A stretch of DNA of 64,000 bases from Clostridia bacterium (GCA_017395065.1 JAFPWH010000051.1:62001-126000), one strand, 5' to 3'; counted from the first letter of the stretch, positions 34,404 to 43,330 are shown. The notes: generated from the sequence alone by a model not told the origin. Numbers and translations: made by a program.

Positions 34404-35580
34404 GAGCCGGTGAACTCCCGTTGAAAGACTTATTTCTTACCTGTTTACTTTTTCCATTCTGAATGCGTAAAAGGTACTGCTCGTAAATTGCTTTTAACTC
34501 CTTTACAACAGAATCAAATGCATAGGGGATAATCGTTTGGCGGTAGCTTTCTACAACGGAAGTATGATCCTGTTGTTCTGCCCACAGGATTCGTTTTCTA
34601 ATTGCATCCGAGTTATGAGAATCAAATAAGTATTCTTCATTTAGTACCAAGTCTCTGATGCCACGGGTGTTCGAAGCAACAACAGGAACTCCTGTCGCCA
34701 TCGCTTCCATAATTGACCCTGGAATCCCCTCCCTGTGTGAAGGGAAAACGAATAGATCTGCCATGCGATAATAGTCTTCCACGTTTTGGCAAAAACCAGC
34801 TAAGATAATGCGATTTGTGAGGGATTTTTTCTGAATAAACTGTTCATACTCATTTCGCAATTCCCCCTCACCGCATATGACATAAACGATATTCAGCGGC
34901 AATCCTTCGACAGCCTTGATCACAGACATGTGATTCTTGTTTTCGTTCAATTCACCTACCGACAGCAATACATACGCATTCTTCGAAATCCCCAGCTGCT
35001 CTCTCAGCGTATTGTTTCGTTCATCCGATTCTCTTTGGGAGAATGTATTCAAATTAATCCCCACACCATGAACATATTCCACATGGCAAGTCTTCCACCT
35101 CTGCGCTCGCTCGTAATCTTCTTTCGTGATAGTAACAAGCGTGTCGGTGTACTTTGCCATCCACCTTTCAACGGGATAATACATAGCCCAGTTTGGAATC
35201 GGCGCACCTTGATAAAAATGAAAACCATGCGCCTGATAAATGACATTCTTGATTCCGGCTTTTTTTGCGCTTAGCCTGCCTAGCAACCCGCCAATCGGCG
35301 TGTTGCAATGGACAACATCATAGTTGTCTTCACACATCAATGCATTAAGTTGTTTATAAGCAACTAAGTTTCTTCGATCCAAGGGATTGCGCTGAAAGTC
35401 AATGTGCTTGACGGTTATGCCATATTCCTCACAGTCCGCAACGTATCCGTCCTTATCCATGCCTTCCGTATTGCAGGCCATGACGAATTCATATCCGAGC
35501 TGCTTCGCTGCAATTATGGCCGATCTCATAAAACCGTTGATTCTGCGACCGGACAGGCTTGTAATATATAGGATCTTCAT
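34396..35580 (-). CDS. Family 4 glycosyltransferase
   Basis: A 394-residue GT-B enzyme. The N-terminal domain has MKILYITSLSGRRINGF and DVVHCNTPIGGLLGRL; YQAHGFHFYQG resembles CapM/TuaA-type enzymes. The donor site is VGELNENKNH and the EX7E motif sits in PSHREGIPGSIMEAMATGVPV. Such enzymes in capsule loci transfer N-acetylhexosamines or related sugars to the growing repeat unit. The gene is followed directly by the polymerase gene with an 8-base overlap. Confidence 0.92.
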   Translation of the reverse strand: MKILYITSLSGRRINGFMRSAIIAAKQLGYEFVMACNTEGMDKDGYVADCEEYGITVKHIDFQRNPLDRRNLVAYKQLNALMCEDNYDVVHCNTPIGGLLGRLSAKKAGIKNVIYQAHGFHFYQGAPIPNWAMYYPVERWMAKYTDTLVTITKEDYERAQRWKTCHVEYVHGVGINLNTFSQRESDERNNTLREQLGISKNAYVLLSVGELNENKNHMSVIKAVEGLPLNIVYVICGEGELRNEYEQFIQKKSLTNRIILAGFCQNVEDYYRMADLFVFPSHREGIPGSIMEAMATGVPVVASNTRGIRDLVLNEEYLFDSHNSDAIRKRILWAEQQDHTSVVESYRQTIIPYAFDSVVKELKAIYEQYLLRIQNGKSKQVRNKSFNGSSPAHE

Positions 35581-35676
35581 TCAATTAACACTCTCTTAAA
35601 CTGAATTCCGTCTTATAGGCTCTTTGCTCAGCTACTTGCATACATATCAGATAAAGCATACTGTTTGAAAGGCTTC

Positions 35677-36336
35677 TTAGACATTTCCAAAGAAAGCAGC
35701 CTCCAGCATCAGGCACCAACAATGATAGACTGGGAGATGCAATTCTTGTATCTGATAGGTTTCTTCGCTTGGAACCTTTACACAAATATCCGCCATCGCG
35801 GACAACTTACTGTCTTTTGCCCCAGTTAAGCCGATTACTTTCATTCCCTTTGCCTTTGCCACCGTCGCAGCGTATAGGACATTCTTGCTGTTGCCGCTGG
35901 TGGAAATGCCAAGCAGCACATCTCCTTCAACGCCAAAGCCATAAACCTGCTGAGCGAAGCACAGGAGGGGCTCAACATCATTCATATAAGCTGTGGTCAA
36001 CGCAAAATGACCATCAAGTGCAATTGCAGGCAATGCTCCCTGCAGATTCTTTGCGAGAATAGGTCCAAGTTCGCAATTTGCCTCTATCAATTTTTTCTGG
36101 AAATCATCCGTGAGCTTTCTTGGCAGTTTGAAGCTCTTCATCAGTTCGCCAACGATATGCTCACTATCAGAAGCGGATCCTCCGTTACCACAGAGCAACA
36201 GTTTACGCCCCGCTGAATAGCTTTGCTGAATAAGTTTATAAGCTGCAATAATTTCATTTTGTACATTTGACAAAGAAGGATAACGGTTAATAAGCATGTC
36301 AAGATGCTCTCTGATTTTCGGGTCAAGAATACTCAT
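35677..36336 (-). CDS. gmhA: Sedoheptulose 7-phosphate isomerase (SIS domain)
   Basis: A 219-residue SIS-domain enzyme that converts sedoheptulose 7-phosphate to D-glycero-D-manno-heptose 7-phosphate. The phosphate-binding loop CGNGGSASDSEHIVGELMKSF (about 49-69) is diagnostic of GmhA, as is VLLGISTSGNSKNVLYA (about 139-155). The C-terminal QIQELHLPVYHCWCLMLE supplies the conserved QE and His. It is encoded with the kinase and the guanylyltransferase/phosphatase fusion needed to finish GDP-heptose. Confidence 0.93.
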   Translation of the reverse strand: MSILDPKIREHLDMLINRYPSLSNVQNEIIAAYKLIQQSYSAGRKLLLCGNGGSASDSEHIVGELMKSFKLPRKLTDDFQKKLIEANCELGPILAKNLQGALPAIALDGHFALTTAYMNDVEPLLCFAQQVYGFGVEGDVLLGISTSGNSKNVLYAATVAKAKGMKVIGLTGAKDSKLSAMADICVKVPSEETYQIQELHLPVYHCWCLMLEAAFFGNV

Positions 36337-36363
36337 TTTGAAGATGCCCTTTCATCGTTCAGT

Positions 36364-37662
36364 TTAGAGAATCTGAGTTATAGCGTCCAGAAGAGAAATG
36401 GCTGATTTATCCTGTCCGTATTGATCATGACCTATCAATACTGTTTTACAGCCAGCGGCTTTTCCGGCAAGGATATCATTTTTGCTGTCTCCAATCATCC
36501 AGGAATGCGTGAGATCAATATTGTACTCCCTTGATGCCTGGATCAGCAAACCAGGTTTTGGTTTGCGGCAGTCACAATCGATCTTCAAACTCTGTATTTC
36601 GCCTGCGTACCCTTTGTCGGGATGATGTGGGCAATAATAGATGGCATCAATGTATGCGCCTTCAACACCAAGCAATGTTTCCATTTTATTGTGAATTTCT
36701 TTTAGTTCAGAGACCGTGACCTCACCTCTGGCTATCACAGGCTGATTCGTAATGATAATCGCTAGATAACCTGACGCATTAATCGCTCTAATAGCGGCTG
36801 GCACGTCTGGTAATAGCTCGAAGTCCTGTATATTCCGAAGGAAGCCTACATATTTGTTAATCGTTCCGTCTCTATCTAAGAAAATCGCTCTTTGCTTGTT
36901 CTTCAAATTTTTGGCATATACAAGGCCCTTATTAAAATCGCTACATACAGACCTGTAGCGCTCGGGTGTACCCATATCTTTAACATATTCCGGACTATCA
37001 TAGCAAAACATCTTCCCAGTAGCACACAGAGGCTTCAGCACCTGACGATCTAGATCAACCTTCACAATCTTTCCATTGACTACGGTTCCAATTGTGGAGC
37101 CATCTATCCCCGTCATATCCAACACCGCTGGATTGATAACATGTAGACCTGCATTTACGCGATTTTGATACCATTGCGGCCGAGTATCTTCCTTAGTGAG
37201 CCATTGTTCAACCTTGCCAGCTCCGTCCGCGATCAGTATACCACTATCATACGGATGACTATTCGGATGTGTGAAGAGCGTCACAAGACTGCTGTGCGCA
37301 CGATGAAATTCCACAAATCTGTTGAAATCCACATCAAAAACAACATCAGCGTTAAGCAGGAGGAAATCATCATCCAGTTGATCTCTAAGCTGAAAAAGTG
37401 CTCCAGCATTTCCTAAGGGGGATCCTTCATTAAAATACTGAATGTGTGTACCAAATGAACTGCCATCACCAAAATAGTCCATGATAACTTGTCCAAGATG
37501 AGATACTGTGATAATCAGATTTGTAAAACCTTGCGCTCGAAGGCACTCAATTTCATGCTCCAACACAGGTTTCCCATCTATTTGTATCATTGGCTTAGGG
37601 ATATCAGAAGCTAAGGAACTAATCCGCGTTCCTTTTCCGCCGGCCATGATTACCGTTTTCAT
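36364..37662 (-). CDS. HddC-GmhB fusion: heptose-1-P guanylyltransferase and heptose bisphosphatase
   Basis: A 432-residue bifunctional protein. Residues 1 to about 235 are a sugar nucleotidyltransferase (MAGGKGTRISSLASDIPKPMI, LLNADVVFDVDF). Residues about 255-432 are a HAD phosphatase of the GmhB type, with IFLDRDGTINK as motif I, ITNQPVIARG, the zinc-loop cysteines (YYCPHHPDKG, CDCRKPKPG) and GDSKNDILAGKAAGC. Together they perform the last two steps to GDP-D-glycero-alpha-D-manno-heptose. The start overlaps the HddA stop by 4 bases. Fusion of the two steps is less common than separate genes. Confidence 0.92.
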   Translation of the reverse strand: MKTVIMAGGKGTRISSLASDIPKPMIQIDGKPVLEHEIECLRAQGFTNLIITVSHLGQVIMDYFGDGSSFGTHIQYFNEGSPLGNAGALFQLRDQLDDDFLLLNADVVFDVDFNRFVEFHRAHSSLVTLFTHPNSHPYDSGILIADGAGKVEQWLTKEDTRPQWYQNRVNAGLHVINPAVLDMTGIDGSTIGTVVNGKIVKVDLDRQVLKPLCATGKMFCYDSPEYVKDMGTPERYRSVCSDFNKGLVYAKNLKNKQRAIFLDRDGTINKYVGFLRNIQDFELLPDVPAAIRAINASGYLAIIITNQPVIARGEVTVSELKEIHNKMETLLGVEGAYIDAIYYCPHHPDKGYAGEIQSLKIDCDCRKPKPGLLIQASREYNIDLTHSWMIGDSKNDILAGKAAGCKTVLIGHDQYGQDKSAISLLDAITQIL

Positions 37663-38675
37663 TCTTCTGTTTCTTCCTTTGGAGTGTAGTTCTCTGGCGT
37701 GTAATGAATCACTCTTGTACCGCCATCTTCAAAGGCAAAGGGCACGTATAGCAGATCCTTCATTGCTTCTCTGACCGCAGCCTTCTTCTCTGGCTGCACA
37801 TAGAATAGAAGAAATCCACCTCCACCAGCACCAAGCAATTTGCCACCAAGAGCTCCAGCAGCAACGCCTTTCTCATACAAAGCGTCTATGCTATTAGTGG
37901 TGATAGCACCACCAGTCTGTCGTTTAAGTCTCCATGTATGGTCGAGGAGTTGCCCGAATTCGTCCAGGTCTCCACTCTTATTTGTAAGAACTTCTTCTGC
38001 ATCATCCACAAGGGAAAGCATTTCTCTTAGCTGAGCAACTTTTTCCGCATATCCTACTGCATTGGCTTTTTGAAGATCAGAAGAGAACCTAGTAAAGCCT
38101 GTAAAAAACATCATAAGATTGTCTTGTAGTTGCTTTTTACGATCTGGATGAATAATCACAGGAACAACATCGTATGTCCCATCTTTGCTGAAATTGATCC
38201 TGTTGAATCCACCAAAGGATGCTGCAATCTGATCTTGCCAGCCTCCAGCTTCCTGACATAACGTTCTCTCCAAATAAATCGCATCATCCGCCAATTGCTT
38301 TTTGCTGGCATATTTTCCTTTCAATGAGTAGAAAGCATTGAGCATACCCACAGCAAAGGAAGAACTTGTACCAAGCCCTGACCGCGCAGGCAAATCAGCC
38401 TCATAAGTAAGCCGGATCTCATGCATATCCAGCATCTTCATGGCGTTACGAACAGCAGGATGTTCGATATCATTAATATTGGTAACCCGCTCAAGTCTGG
38501 AATACGAAATTTCTGTACTGTAGTCAAAAAAGCGAGGGAGGTGTCGTACTGTTACATAAACATACTTATCAAAAGTTGTGGACAGGACAGCCCCCCCGTA
38601 TTCACGGAAAAAGCTCTCCATATCCGTCCCGCCACCAAAGAAAGACATGCGAAAAGGAGTCTTTGTGATGATCAT
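37659..38675 (-). CDS. hddA: D-glycero-alpha-D-manno-heptose-7-phosphate kinase
   Basis: A 338-residue GHMP-family kinase. The N-terminus MIITKTPFRMSFFGGGTDM is typical of HddA. The ATP-binding motif 2 is PARSGLGTSSSFAVGML (about 95-111), and GGKLLGAGGGGFLLFY (about 278-293) is motif 3. It phosphorylates heptose 7-phosphate at C1. It overlaps the HddC-GmhB fusion by 4 bases and follows the GT4 stop closely. This GDP-heptose branch is well known from S-layer and capsule glycans of Gram-positive bacteria. Confidence 0.93.
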   Translation of the reverse strand: MIITKTPFRMSFFGGGTDMESFFREYGGAVLSTTFDKYVYVTVRHLPRFFDYSTEISYSRLERVTNINDIEHPAVRNAMKMLDMHEIRLTYEADLPARSGLGTSSSFAVGMLNAFYSLKGKYASKKQLADDAIYLERTLCQEAGGWQDQIAASFGGFNRINFSKDGTYDVVPVIIHPDRKKQLQDNLMMFFTGFTRFSSDLQKANAVGYAEKVAQLREMLSLVDDAEEVLTNKSGDLDEFGQLLDHTWRLKRQTGGAITTNSIDALYEKGVAAGALGGKLLGAGGGGFLLFYVQPEKKAAVREAMKDLLYVPFAFEDGGTRVIHYTPENYTPKEETEE

Positions 38676-38683
38676 TTTGTTGT

Positions 38684-39748
38684 TTATCCTCCAATGAGCT
38701 CAATAAACCTGCTGACAGCGCCACTCGAAGCATATTTCTTGCATCCGTATTGATATGCATAAGCACACATAGCATCATATTGCTCGTGAGGCATTTTGCA
38801 AGCCATACGGAGCACTTCAGCAAACTTCTTATTGTTACCGCTTGTGATAAGAAAACCGCTCTTATCCGGATCGATCTGCTCTGAGATTGCACCAACATCA
38901 AAAGCTATTACCGGTCTGCTGAATTTATACGCATCGATGATAATACCACTTTGTGATGCCGAATTATAAGGCACTATTGCCCAGTCACATCCAATAAATG
39001 CCTCTTTCATATCATCATCTGATACATAAGCATTGTTCATTTTTACATTCTTTTCTTGTTGCAATTCATGAGCTATGTTTTCCATCTGGCTATCGACTCG
39101 CCCAATCACATCAAAGTGAATATCAGGACAAAGTCTAACAATCTCCAGAAGATTATTGGCTCCTTTATAGGGATTGATTCTACCAAAAAATAAAACATGG
39201 CCATTATGTACCGGCCTTGTGAATCCGGGATATCTTCTCCAGAGTTCAAGATATTTTACACGCGAAGATTCAACATGATAGCGCTTGATCAAGTCCTCGA
39301 TATATTTCTTATTTCTAAGAACGATTTTACCAGCAATCTTGCAGACTACTTTGTTCATAAAATCAACGCCTTTAACTTGCTGGTCGCCATCGTGCGGAAT
39401 CACCTCATGTATAACCTGGAAGGTTTTGGTTTTTTTCCCGAGCGCTATCATGATGGCAACATTCCAGACATGTAGCGATTCAAAATATATCACGTCAAAA
39501 TTTGCTGTTTTAATTCTTCTAATTATTCTACTCAGGGTAATTAGATCAAAAGTTTTCTTTTCAATCCCGGGTCTCTTAGGACAATCTACTAGCCATGTAT
39601 GGTCTGACGTTTTTAGCGGAACCTTAGGTGATTTAATCGCCATCAGATACACATCACCCACTTGTTTCGCATTTAATTCCTCATACATTCCAAATAAAGT
39701 ATCCTGATGATCTGCGTTATCAGAAAAAGTTACAAGTAGAATCTTCAC
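38684..39748 (-). CDS. Family 4-like glycosyltransferase
   Basis: A 354-residue GT-B glycosyltransferase. The N-terminal half has MKILLVTFSDNADHQDT and DVIYFESLHVWNVAIM. The second Rossmann domain starts GHVLFFGRINPYKGANNLLEIV. YNSASQSGIIIDAYKFSRPVIAFDVGAISEQ holds the donor-binding region, where the usual EX7E is weakly conserved. No transmembrane segment. It is placed between the initiating transferase and the heptose genes, so heptose transfer is conceivable but not shown. Confidence 0.88.
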   Translation of the reverse strand: MKILLVTFSDNADHQDTLFGMYEELNAKQVGDVYLMAIKSPKVPLKTSDHTWLVDCPKRPGIEKKTFDLITLSRIIRRIKTANFDVIYFESLHVWNVAIMIALGKKTKTFQVIHEVIPHDGDQQVKGVDFMNKVVCKIAGKIVLRNKKYIEDLIKRYHVESSRVKYLELWRRYPGFTRPVHNGHVLFFGRINPYKGANNLLEIVRLCPDIHFDVIGRVDSQMENIAHELQQEKNVKMNNAYVSDDDMKEAFIGCDWAIVPYNSASQSGIIIDAYKFSRPVIAFDVGAISEQIDPDKSGFLITSGNNKKFAEVLRMACKMPHEQYDAMCAYAYQYGCKKYASSGAVSRFIELIGG

Positions 39749-39783
39749 GTGTTTTTTCCACCCTTGTTTCTCGGAGATATAAT

Positions 39784-41199
39784 TTACAAAGATCTTACAT
39801 CGCCATTATCATCCTGCTTTGGCGAAGTACTATCATAATCTGCTGTTATACCATCAACACCATCTGTGCTGTTCTTGTCAAATAAAATGGCAAAGGTTGC
39901 AAAGCATAACTGCAAATCTGTCAAAATACTCATATTATTAATATAAAGCAGATCAAATTCCAATTTCTCATAAGGTGCAGTATTATACTTCCCATAAACC
40001 TGAGCATAACCTGTAAGACCCGCCTTTACTTGAAGCCTCAAGCGAAAGTCAGGCATTTTATTATAATATTGCTCAGCTATCTCAGGTCTTTCGGGGCGTG
40101 GCCCAACAACAGACATATCACCAACGAAAATATTCCATAATTGAGGGAGTTCATCGAGTCTGAATTTACGAATGATTTTCCCTACTGGTGTAATTCGATC
40201 ATCTTTCTCCCCTGCGCTCAATCTTGCAACCCCGTCTTTTTCAGCATCTACTCTCATTGATCTGAATTTAAGGATTTTGAACTCCTTTCCGTTTTTAGTC
40301 AGTCTAGTCTGTTTATATAAGACAGGGCCATTATCAAATATCTTTATTGAAAGGGCTGTAATAAGGAAAATGGGGCTTAATACTATTAAAGCTATCCCTG
40401 AAGAAATGATGTCAAACAATCTCTTTATTATTGCATATTCAGCAGTTAATTCTTTTCGACTAACATATAGTACTGGTGAGTCAAATGCCTTCACATGCCT
40501 TGCTGCTTGCATAATCGTATCGCCAACATGAGGAAGAAAATAGCCAGGTATATTTTTTTCTTTGCAGTATTTGAGAATTCCATTTCTGCAACTCGAGTTA
40601 ACGCCAGATACGAATATAGCATCATAGCCATTCAACCTATCTTTAAGATCTGAAAAGCTTCCATTATATTGCATTTCTTTGCATATCTCATACATTCTCT
40701 CAGTTGGTTTGCCATGTATGGTACCAAATCTACGCTTATCGAGCTCATTTCTATAAATCATCAAAGTTTTTCTTTTACCATACATTTTGTAATAATAGCC
40801 GTTGCTTAAGTACGACCAGATGATATCGAATACAAGCTGTATGGGTAGTAAAGTAATTAACAATCGAAGGTCTGCCAACCGTCCCCATCCGATGGAAACA
40901 ATAATATAGATTAATCCAAGACTGAAGAATTGGGACAGAACCTGAGAAAAAACGAGTGAACGTATACGAGAGAAGCCAAATAAAAAAGAATTATAAGTAC
41001 GATTGAAGAAAGCAAGCAATATACCATATCCTATCGAAACAAAGTAATTATATCGGAATCCTATGATATCAATGTTTGTTAGCCTCCCATATCTAAACAT
41101 GAGAAAGAAAAGGTAGAATGAACCTATAGAAAAAGCATAATGGATTGCTTTAATGGCGAGAATTTTGTAAGACGCATGGTTGTTCTGCTTAGCCATCAT
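39784..41199 (-). CDS. Initiating polyprenyl-phosphate sugar-1-phosphate transferase
   Basis: A 471-residue protein of the WbaP/undecaprenyl-phosphate transferase family. Four to five N-terminal membrane helices (residues 1-125) precede a Rossmann-like linker and the catalytic domain from about 265: KRLFDIISSGIALIVLSPIFL, KFRSMRVDAEKDG, RKFRLDELPQLWNIFVGDMS, VGPRPERPE and VKAGLTGYAQVYGKY. It loads the first sugar phosphate on undecaprenyl phosphate. The acidic Ser/Thr/Asp-rich tail after residue 440 is unusual. The gene is promoter-proximal in this part of the locus. Confidence 0.94.
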   Translation of the reverse strand: MMAKQNNHASYKILAIKAIHYAFSIGSFYLFFLMFRYGRLTNIDIIGFRYNYFVSIGYGILLAFFNRTYNSFLFGFSRIRSLVFSQVLSQFFSLGLIYIIVSIGWGRLADLRLLITLLPIQLVFDIIWSYLSNGYYYKMYGKRKTLMIYRNELDKRRFGTIHGKPTERMYEICKEMQYNGSFSDLKDRLNGYDAIFVSGVNSSCRNGILKYCKEKNIPGYFLPHVGDTIMQAARHVKAFDSPVLYVSRKELTAEYAIIKRLFDIISSGIALIVLSPIFLITALSIKIFDNGPVLYKQTRLTKNGKEFKILKFRSMRVDAEKDGVARLSAGEKDDRITPVGKIIRKFRLDELPQLWNIFVGDMSVVGPRPERPEIAEQYYNKMPDFRLRLQVKAGLTGYAQVYGKYNTAPYEKLEFDLLYINNMSILTDLQLCFATFAILFDKNSTDGVDGITADYDSTSPKQDDNGDVRSL

Positions 41200-41233
41200 T
41201 CTGCACCTTCACACTAATGTATTATGGTTGAGA

Positions 41234-41455
41234 TTAATTCGATAGTTTCACACTGATTAGATCTTCTAGCCGTTCCGTTGAACCAGCTTCGATTTTATCT
41301 ATGGCAGACCTTATTATCGTCTCCATATCGTTTCTAAGCATTAGCTCTTTCTTTGTTCTTTCTGATAGCATATCTGGCAATAACAATTTAGCTGTTGCTG
41401 GCAAATCTGTCTGTTTTAGTCTTTCTTCGAAGGTCATATCCTTAATCCTTTCCAT
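41234..41455 (-). CDS. Small hypothetical protein
   Basis: A 73-residue protein if started at MERIKDMTFEERLKQ (41455); the frame is open to 41488. It is helical and charged, with DLPATAKLLLPDMLSERTKKELM and a C-terminal SVKLSN. It overlaps the preceding small gene by 14 bases, so the pair is coupled. Together they precede the initiating transferase gene by 35 bases. Nothing identifies a function; the pairing could be a toxin-antitoxin-like or regulatory couple, but there is no supporting motif. Confidence 0.5.
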   Translation of the reverse strand: MERIKDMTFEERLKQTDLPATAKLLLPDMLSERTKKELMLRNDMETIIRSAIDKIEAGSTERLEDLISVKLSN

Positions 41456-41636
41456 CTTTAGAACGTTTTTCTTCTCGATAGGCTTCATACAGCTTCACGA
41501 TGTCTGCACTCATAGCATCATAGGATCGACCTAATTCCTGATATCTCTCATACAATTGTACCAGCATGTCTGCCGCTTCATGACACAACGGATTAGTTGT
41601 TGCCTTAAGCTGATTAACTAGTTCCTCAAGCTTCAT
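41442..41636 (-). CDS. Small helical hypothetical protein
   Basis: A 64-residue protein from MKLEELVNQLKATTNPL at 41636; the frame is open 6 codons further. The sequence is almost entirely helical with a heptad-like pattern (AADMLVQLYERYQELGRSYDAMSADIVKLYEAY), so a coiled coil is likely. It is coupled by overlap to the next small gene. I cannot assign a function. Confidence 0.5.
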   Translation of the reverse strand: MKLEELVNQLKATTNPLCHEAADMLVQLYERYQELGRSYDAMSADIVKLYEAYREEKRSKDGKD

Positions 41637-41788
41637 GCCTAACCAACCTTCCATCTAATTTGCTGTAGAACCGAGATATATTATTTATAAGGTTTCTCGC
41701 TCAAGCAACCTATTGTTCTCGTAAACATATGACTATCCTGTGGCTATTTTCACCGTCATTTTTTCACAGGCAATAATAAAACTACTTG

Positions 41789-41917
41789 TTTTGTTCTTAT
41801 TCACAACTTGACCCAGCCAGTTTTTAAGCTGTGAACATCTTATTTACTACCTTACCCACGTAGCAAAAAGGCTGTCTGTTTGTTATTCCCTACAGCCCTC
41901 AAGGGCTTGATAATCCG
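41789..41917. repeat. Array A: three degenerate 43-bp tandem units
   Basis: Three units of exactly 43 bases (41789-41831, 41832-41874, 41875-41917) share a core TTATT-N3-C-N-AC followed by CCCA or CCTCA, and end CTG or CCG. The third unit contains the hairpin AGCCCT-CA-AGGGCT. The same architecture recurs at 44222-44350. On the minus strand the array lies directly 3' of the small ORF ending at 41947, after a conserved segment with TCTGTCTGAAA. The units are too diverged for recent slippage. Confidence 0.7.
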
Positions 41918-41946
41918 AGCCACCCAGAAAAGTCTGTCTGAAAAGA

Positions 41947-42180
41947 TCAGGCCGCCATACAGGCCTCTTCTATTTGGCTAATATGGCGTATTTTCTTGCC
42001 ATATGTCACTGTTTTCTCGTCGATTTTGCCAGTAGTTTTGTTGTTGACAATGAATCGTATAAATGTATCGTTTAATGTAGCGTTCAATGTATCGTTTTGC
42101 GTTGAAAGTTGCAGCCAAGCGTTGAAGTTTGTTGTTTCCGGCATATTTTCACCCGTTTTGTCTTGTTCATTTCTTATCAT
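41947..42180 (-). pseudogene. Small ORF whose tail matches the end of the aldolase-fusion gene
   Basis: An ORF of up to 77 codons, probably starting at MPETTNFNAW. The middle is repetitive (NDTLNATLNDTF). The tail FIVNNKTTGKIDEKTV...YGKKIRHISQ...AA-stop aligns with FIVNKMVFDKFYAQS...NGRKIVQIVQ...AA-stop at the end of the 44381-45937 gene, and both are followed by TTTCAGACAGACT and 43-bp units. It has no good ribosome site. I regard it as a remnant or cassette-like tail rather than a normal gene. Confidence 0.45.
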
Positions 42181-42233
42181 TCGTAGCGTTTGCTTTCCAG
42201 CCGTCTCGTTTTAGCCGTTTTTCCGCCAGAAAT

Positions 42234-42326
42234 GTGCCAAAAGAATTTTACCAACTTGCTGCCAGTGCCAAAAGATTTTTACCAACTTGCTGTCGGTGCC
42301 AAAAGAATTTTATTGAGTTGCTGCCT
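42234..42326. repeat. Three tandem 31-bp repeats at the 3' end of an XRE gene
   Basis: Three copies with a period of exactly 31 bases begin at 42234, 42265 and 42296 with GTGCCAAAAGA and continue TTTTACCAACTTGCTG (third copy TTTTATTGAGTTGCTG). The third copy contains the stop codon of the XRE gene at 42310. TTTTGGCAC at 42327-42335 is the inverted complement of GTGCCAAAA, so each copy can form a hairpin with it. Confidence 0.75.
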
Positions 42327-42744
42327 TTTTTGGCACTTCCTCACTTTCTGCGCGGCTAAGTTTTTCAATGAGCGCATCGATCAACTCCCGGGATTCCGTG
42401 CTCAAAGATCGATAGGTATCCATGATATGTTGGACGTGCTCATCACTCTCTGCCAGTATCCCTGCCGTCCCTTTCTTTTGCTTTCGAATGTTTTCTGGGG
42501 GAACATAATACTCTCTCTCATCAGTATCTCCCTGCAGATACGCAATCGAAACATCAAAAAAGCTTGCCAACATATCATATGTTTCCGGACTTTTCGGCAG
42601 CCGCTGTTCCATTTCCCATTTTTGAACCGCATCTCTGCCCACGCCGATTTCTTCGGATAGCGCCTGCATAGATAAGCGCTTCTCGCGTCTCAACGCTCTC
42701 AGGCGATTTGCAAATAGTGTCTGATTCATGAATCTAACATCCAT
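42310..42744 (-). CDS. XRE-family HTH regulator (3' end repeat-associated)
   Basis: A 144-residue regulator with an N-terminal helix-turn-helix (NRLRALRREKRLSMQALSEE, then VGRDAVQKWEMEQRLP). The next part, FFDVSIAYLQGDTDE, is the usual linker of the family, and the C-terminal 70 residues are acidic and helical. It starts 3 bases after the stop of the neighbouring XRE gene and is probably translated by coupling; an internal ATG five codons on is also possible. Its last codons fall inside a 31-bp tandem repeat. Confidence 0.85.
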   Translation of the reverse strand: MDVRFMNQTLFANRLRALRREKRLSMQALSEEIGVGRDAVQKWEMEQRLPKSPETYDMLASFFDVSIAYLQGDTDEREYYVPPENIRKQKKGTAGILAESDEHVQHIMDTYRSLSTESRELIDALIEKLSRAESEEVPKKAATQ

Positions 42745-42747
42745 CCA

Positions 42748-43176
42748 TTATCTCATGGTCATCAGGTTTTCCAGCTTTTGATCCAGTTCACCATCAGGCT
42801 CGACCAACAAGCCTCTGTCCTGATCAGCCTTATGCATTGCGCGAATTACTGATTTCACTACCTCTTTAGAGTCATCGCTCATCCGCGAGAAAAGAATCAT
42901 ATACCTGAGCATGGTATCCTGATCATTTTCCGGTAGCCATTCACCAGCCTCTATACCGGCGGGTGGTTGCCGATCATCAGTGCTGCCAAACAAATATCCT
43001 AAAGATACATCGAAGTAGTCACTGATCCTCTCCAGAGTATCAACCTCGGGCTTACGTATGCCACGTTCCCATACCGAAACCGTTCCAAGCGTCACATTCA
43101 AGGCATTCGCAAGTTCGGTCTGATTTAGCCCCCGCTCTTTTCTCAGGTCATGTAGACGTTCTGAAAATGTAGCCAT
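42748..43176 (-). CDS. XRE-family HTH regulator
   Basis: A 142-residue regulator. The ATG at 43176 (MATFSERLHDLRKERGLNQ) has AGGAGGAACAAAG upstream and is preferred over the open frame to 43245. The HTH spans about residues 5-62 (TELANALNVTLGTVSVWERGIRKPEVDTLERISDYFDVSLGYL, split over helices). The C-terminal half is acidic. It shares a divergent control region with the rightward gene at 43331. It may control the polysaccharide locus, inside which it lies, but that is inferred. Confidence 0.88.
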   Translation of the reverse strand: MATFSERLHDLRKERGLNQTELANALNVTLGTVSVWERGIRKPEVDTLERISDYFDVSLGYLFGSTDDRQPPAGIEAGEWLPENDQDTMLRYMILFSRMSDDSKEVVKSVIRAMHKADQDRGLLVEPDGELDQKLENLMTMR

Positions 43177-43231
43177 CTTTGTTCCTCCTATTTTGTTTGT
43201 TTTTGATTGTTCGGCGATTATTTTATATCCT

Positions 43232-43267
43232 AAAAGACTTGACATTTCATCTTTTAACGACTAAAAT
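43232..43267 (+). promoter_or_regulatory. Promoter with inverted repeat for the rightward hypothetical gene
   Basis: TTGACA (43239-43244) and TAAAAT (43262-43267) have a 17-base spacer. An inverted repeat AAAAGA...TCTTTT (43232-43255) encloses the -35 box, consistent with control by the divergently encoded XRE protein. Confidence 0.7.
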
Positions 43268-43330
43268 AACCATGCTGGCCAACTGCAAAAGCCGCTAAAC
43301 AATCAATTCTCATCCAGGAGGTACGCATTC

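Noticed and set aside
41234-41636. Toxin-antitoxin pair
   Set aside because: The two overlapping small genes have the right size and coupling but no recognisable toxin or antitoxin motif, and they sit in front of the glycosyl-1-phosphate transferase gene.
41789-41917. CRISPR array
   Set aside because: The 43-bp units are contiguous and degenerate with no constant repeat/variable spacer alternation, and no cas gene is present.
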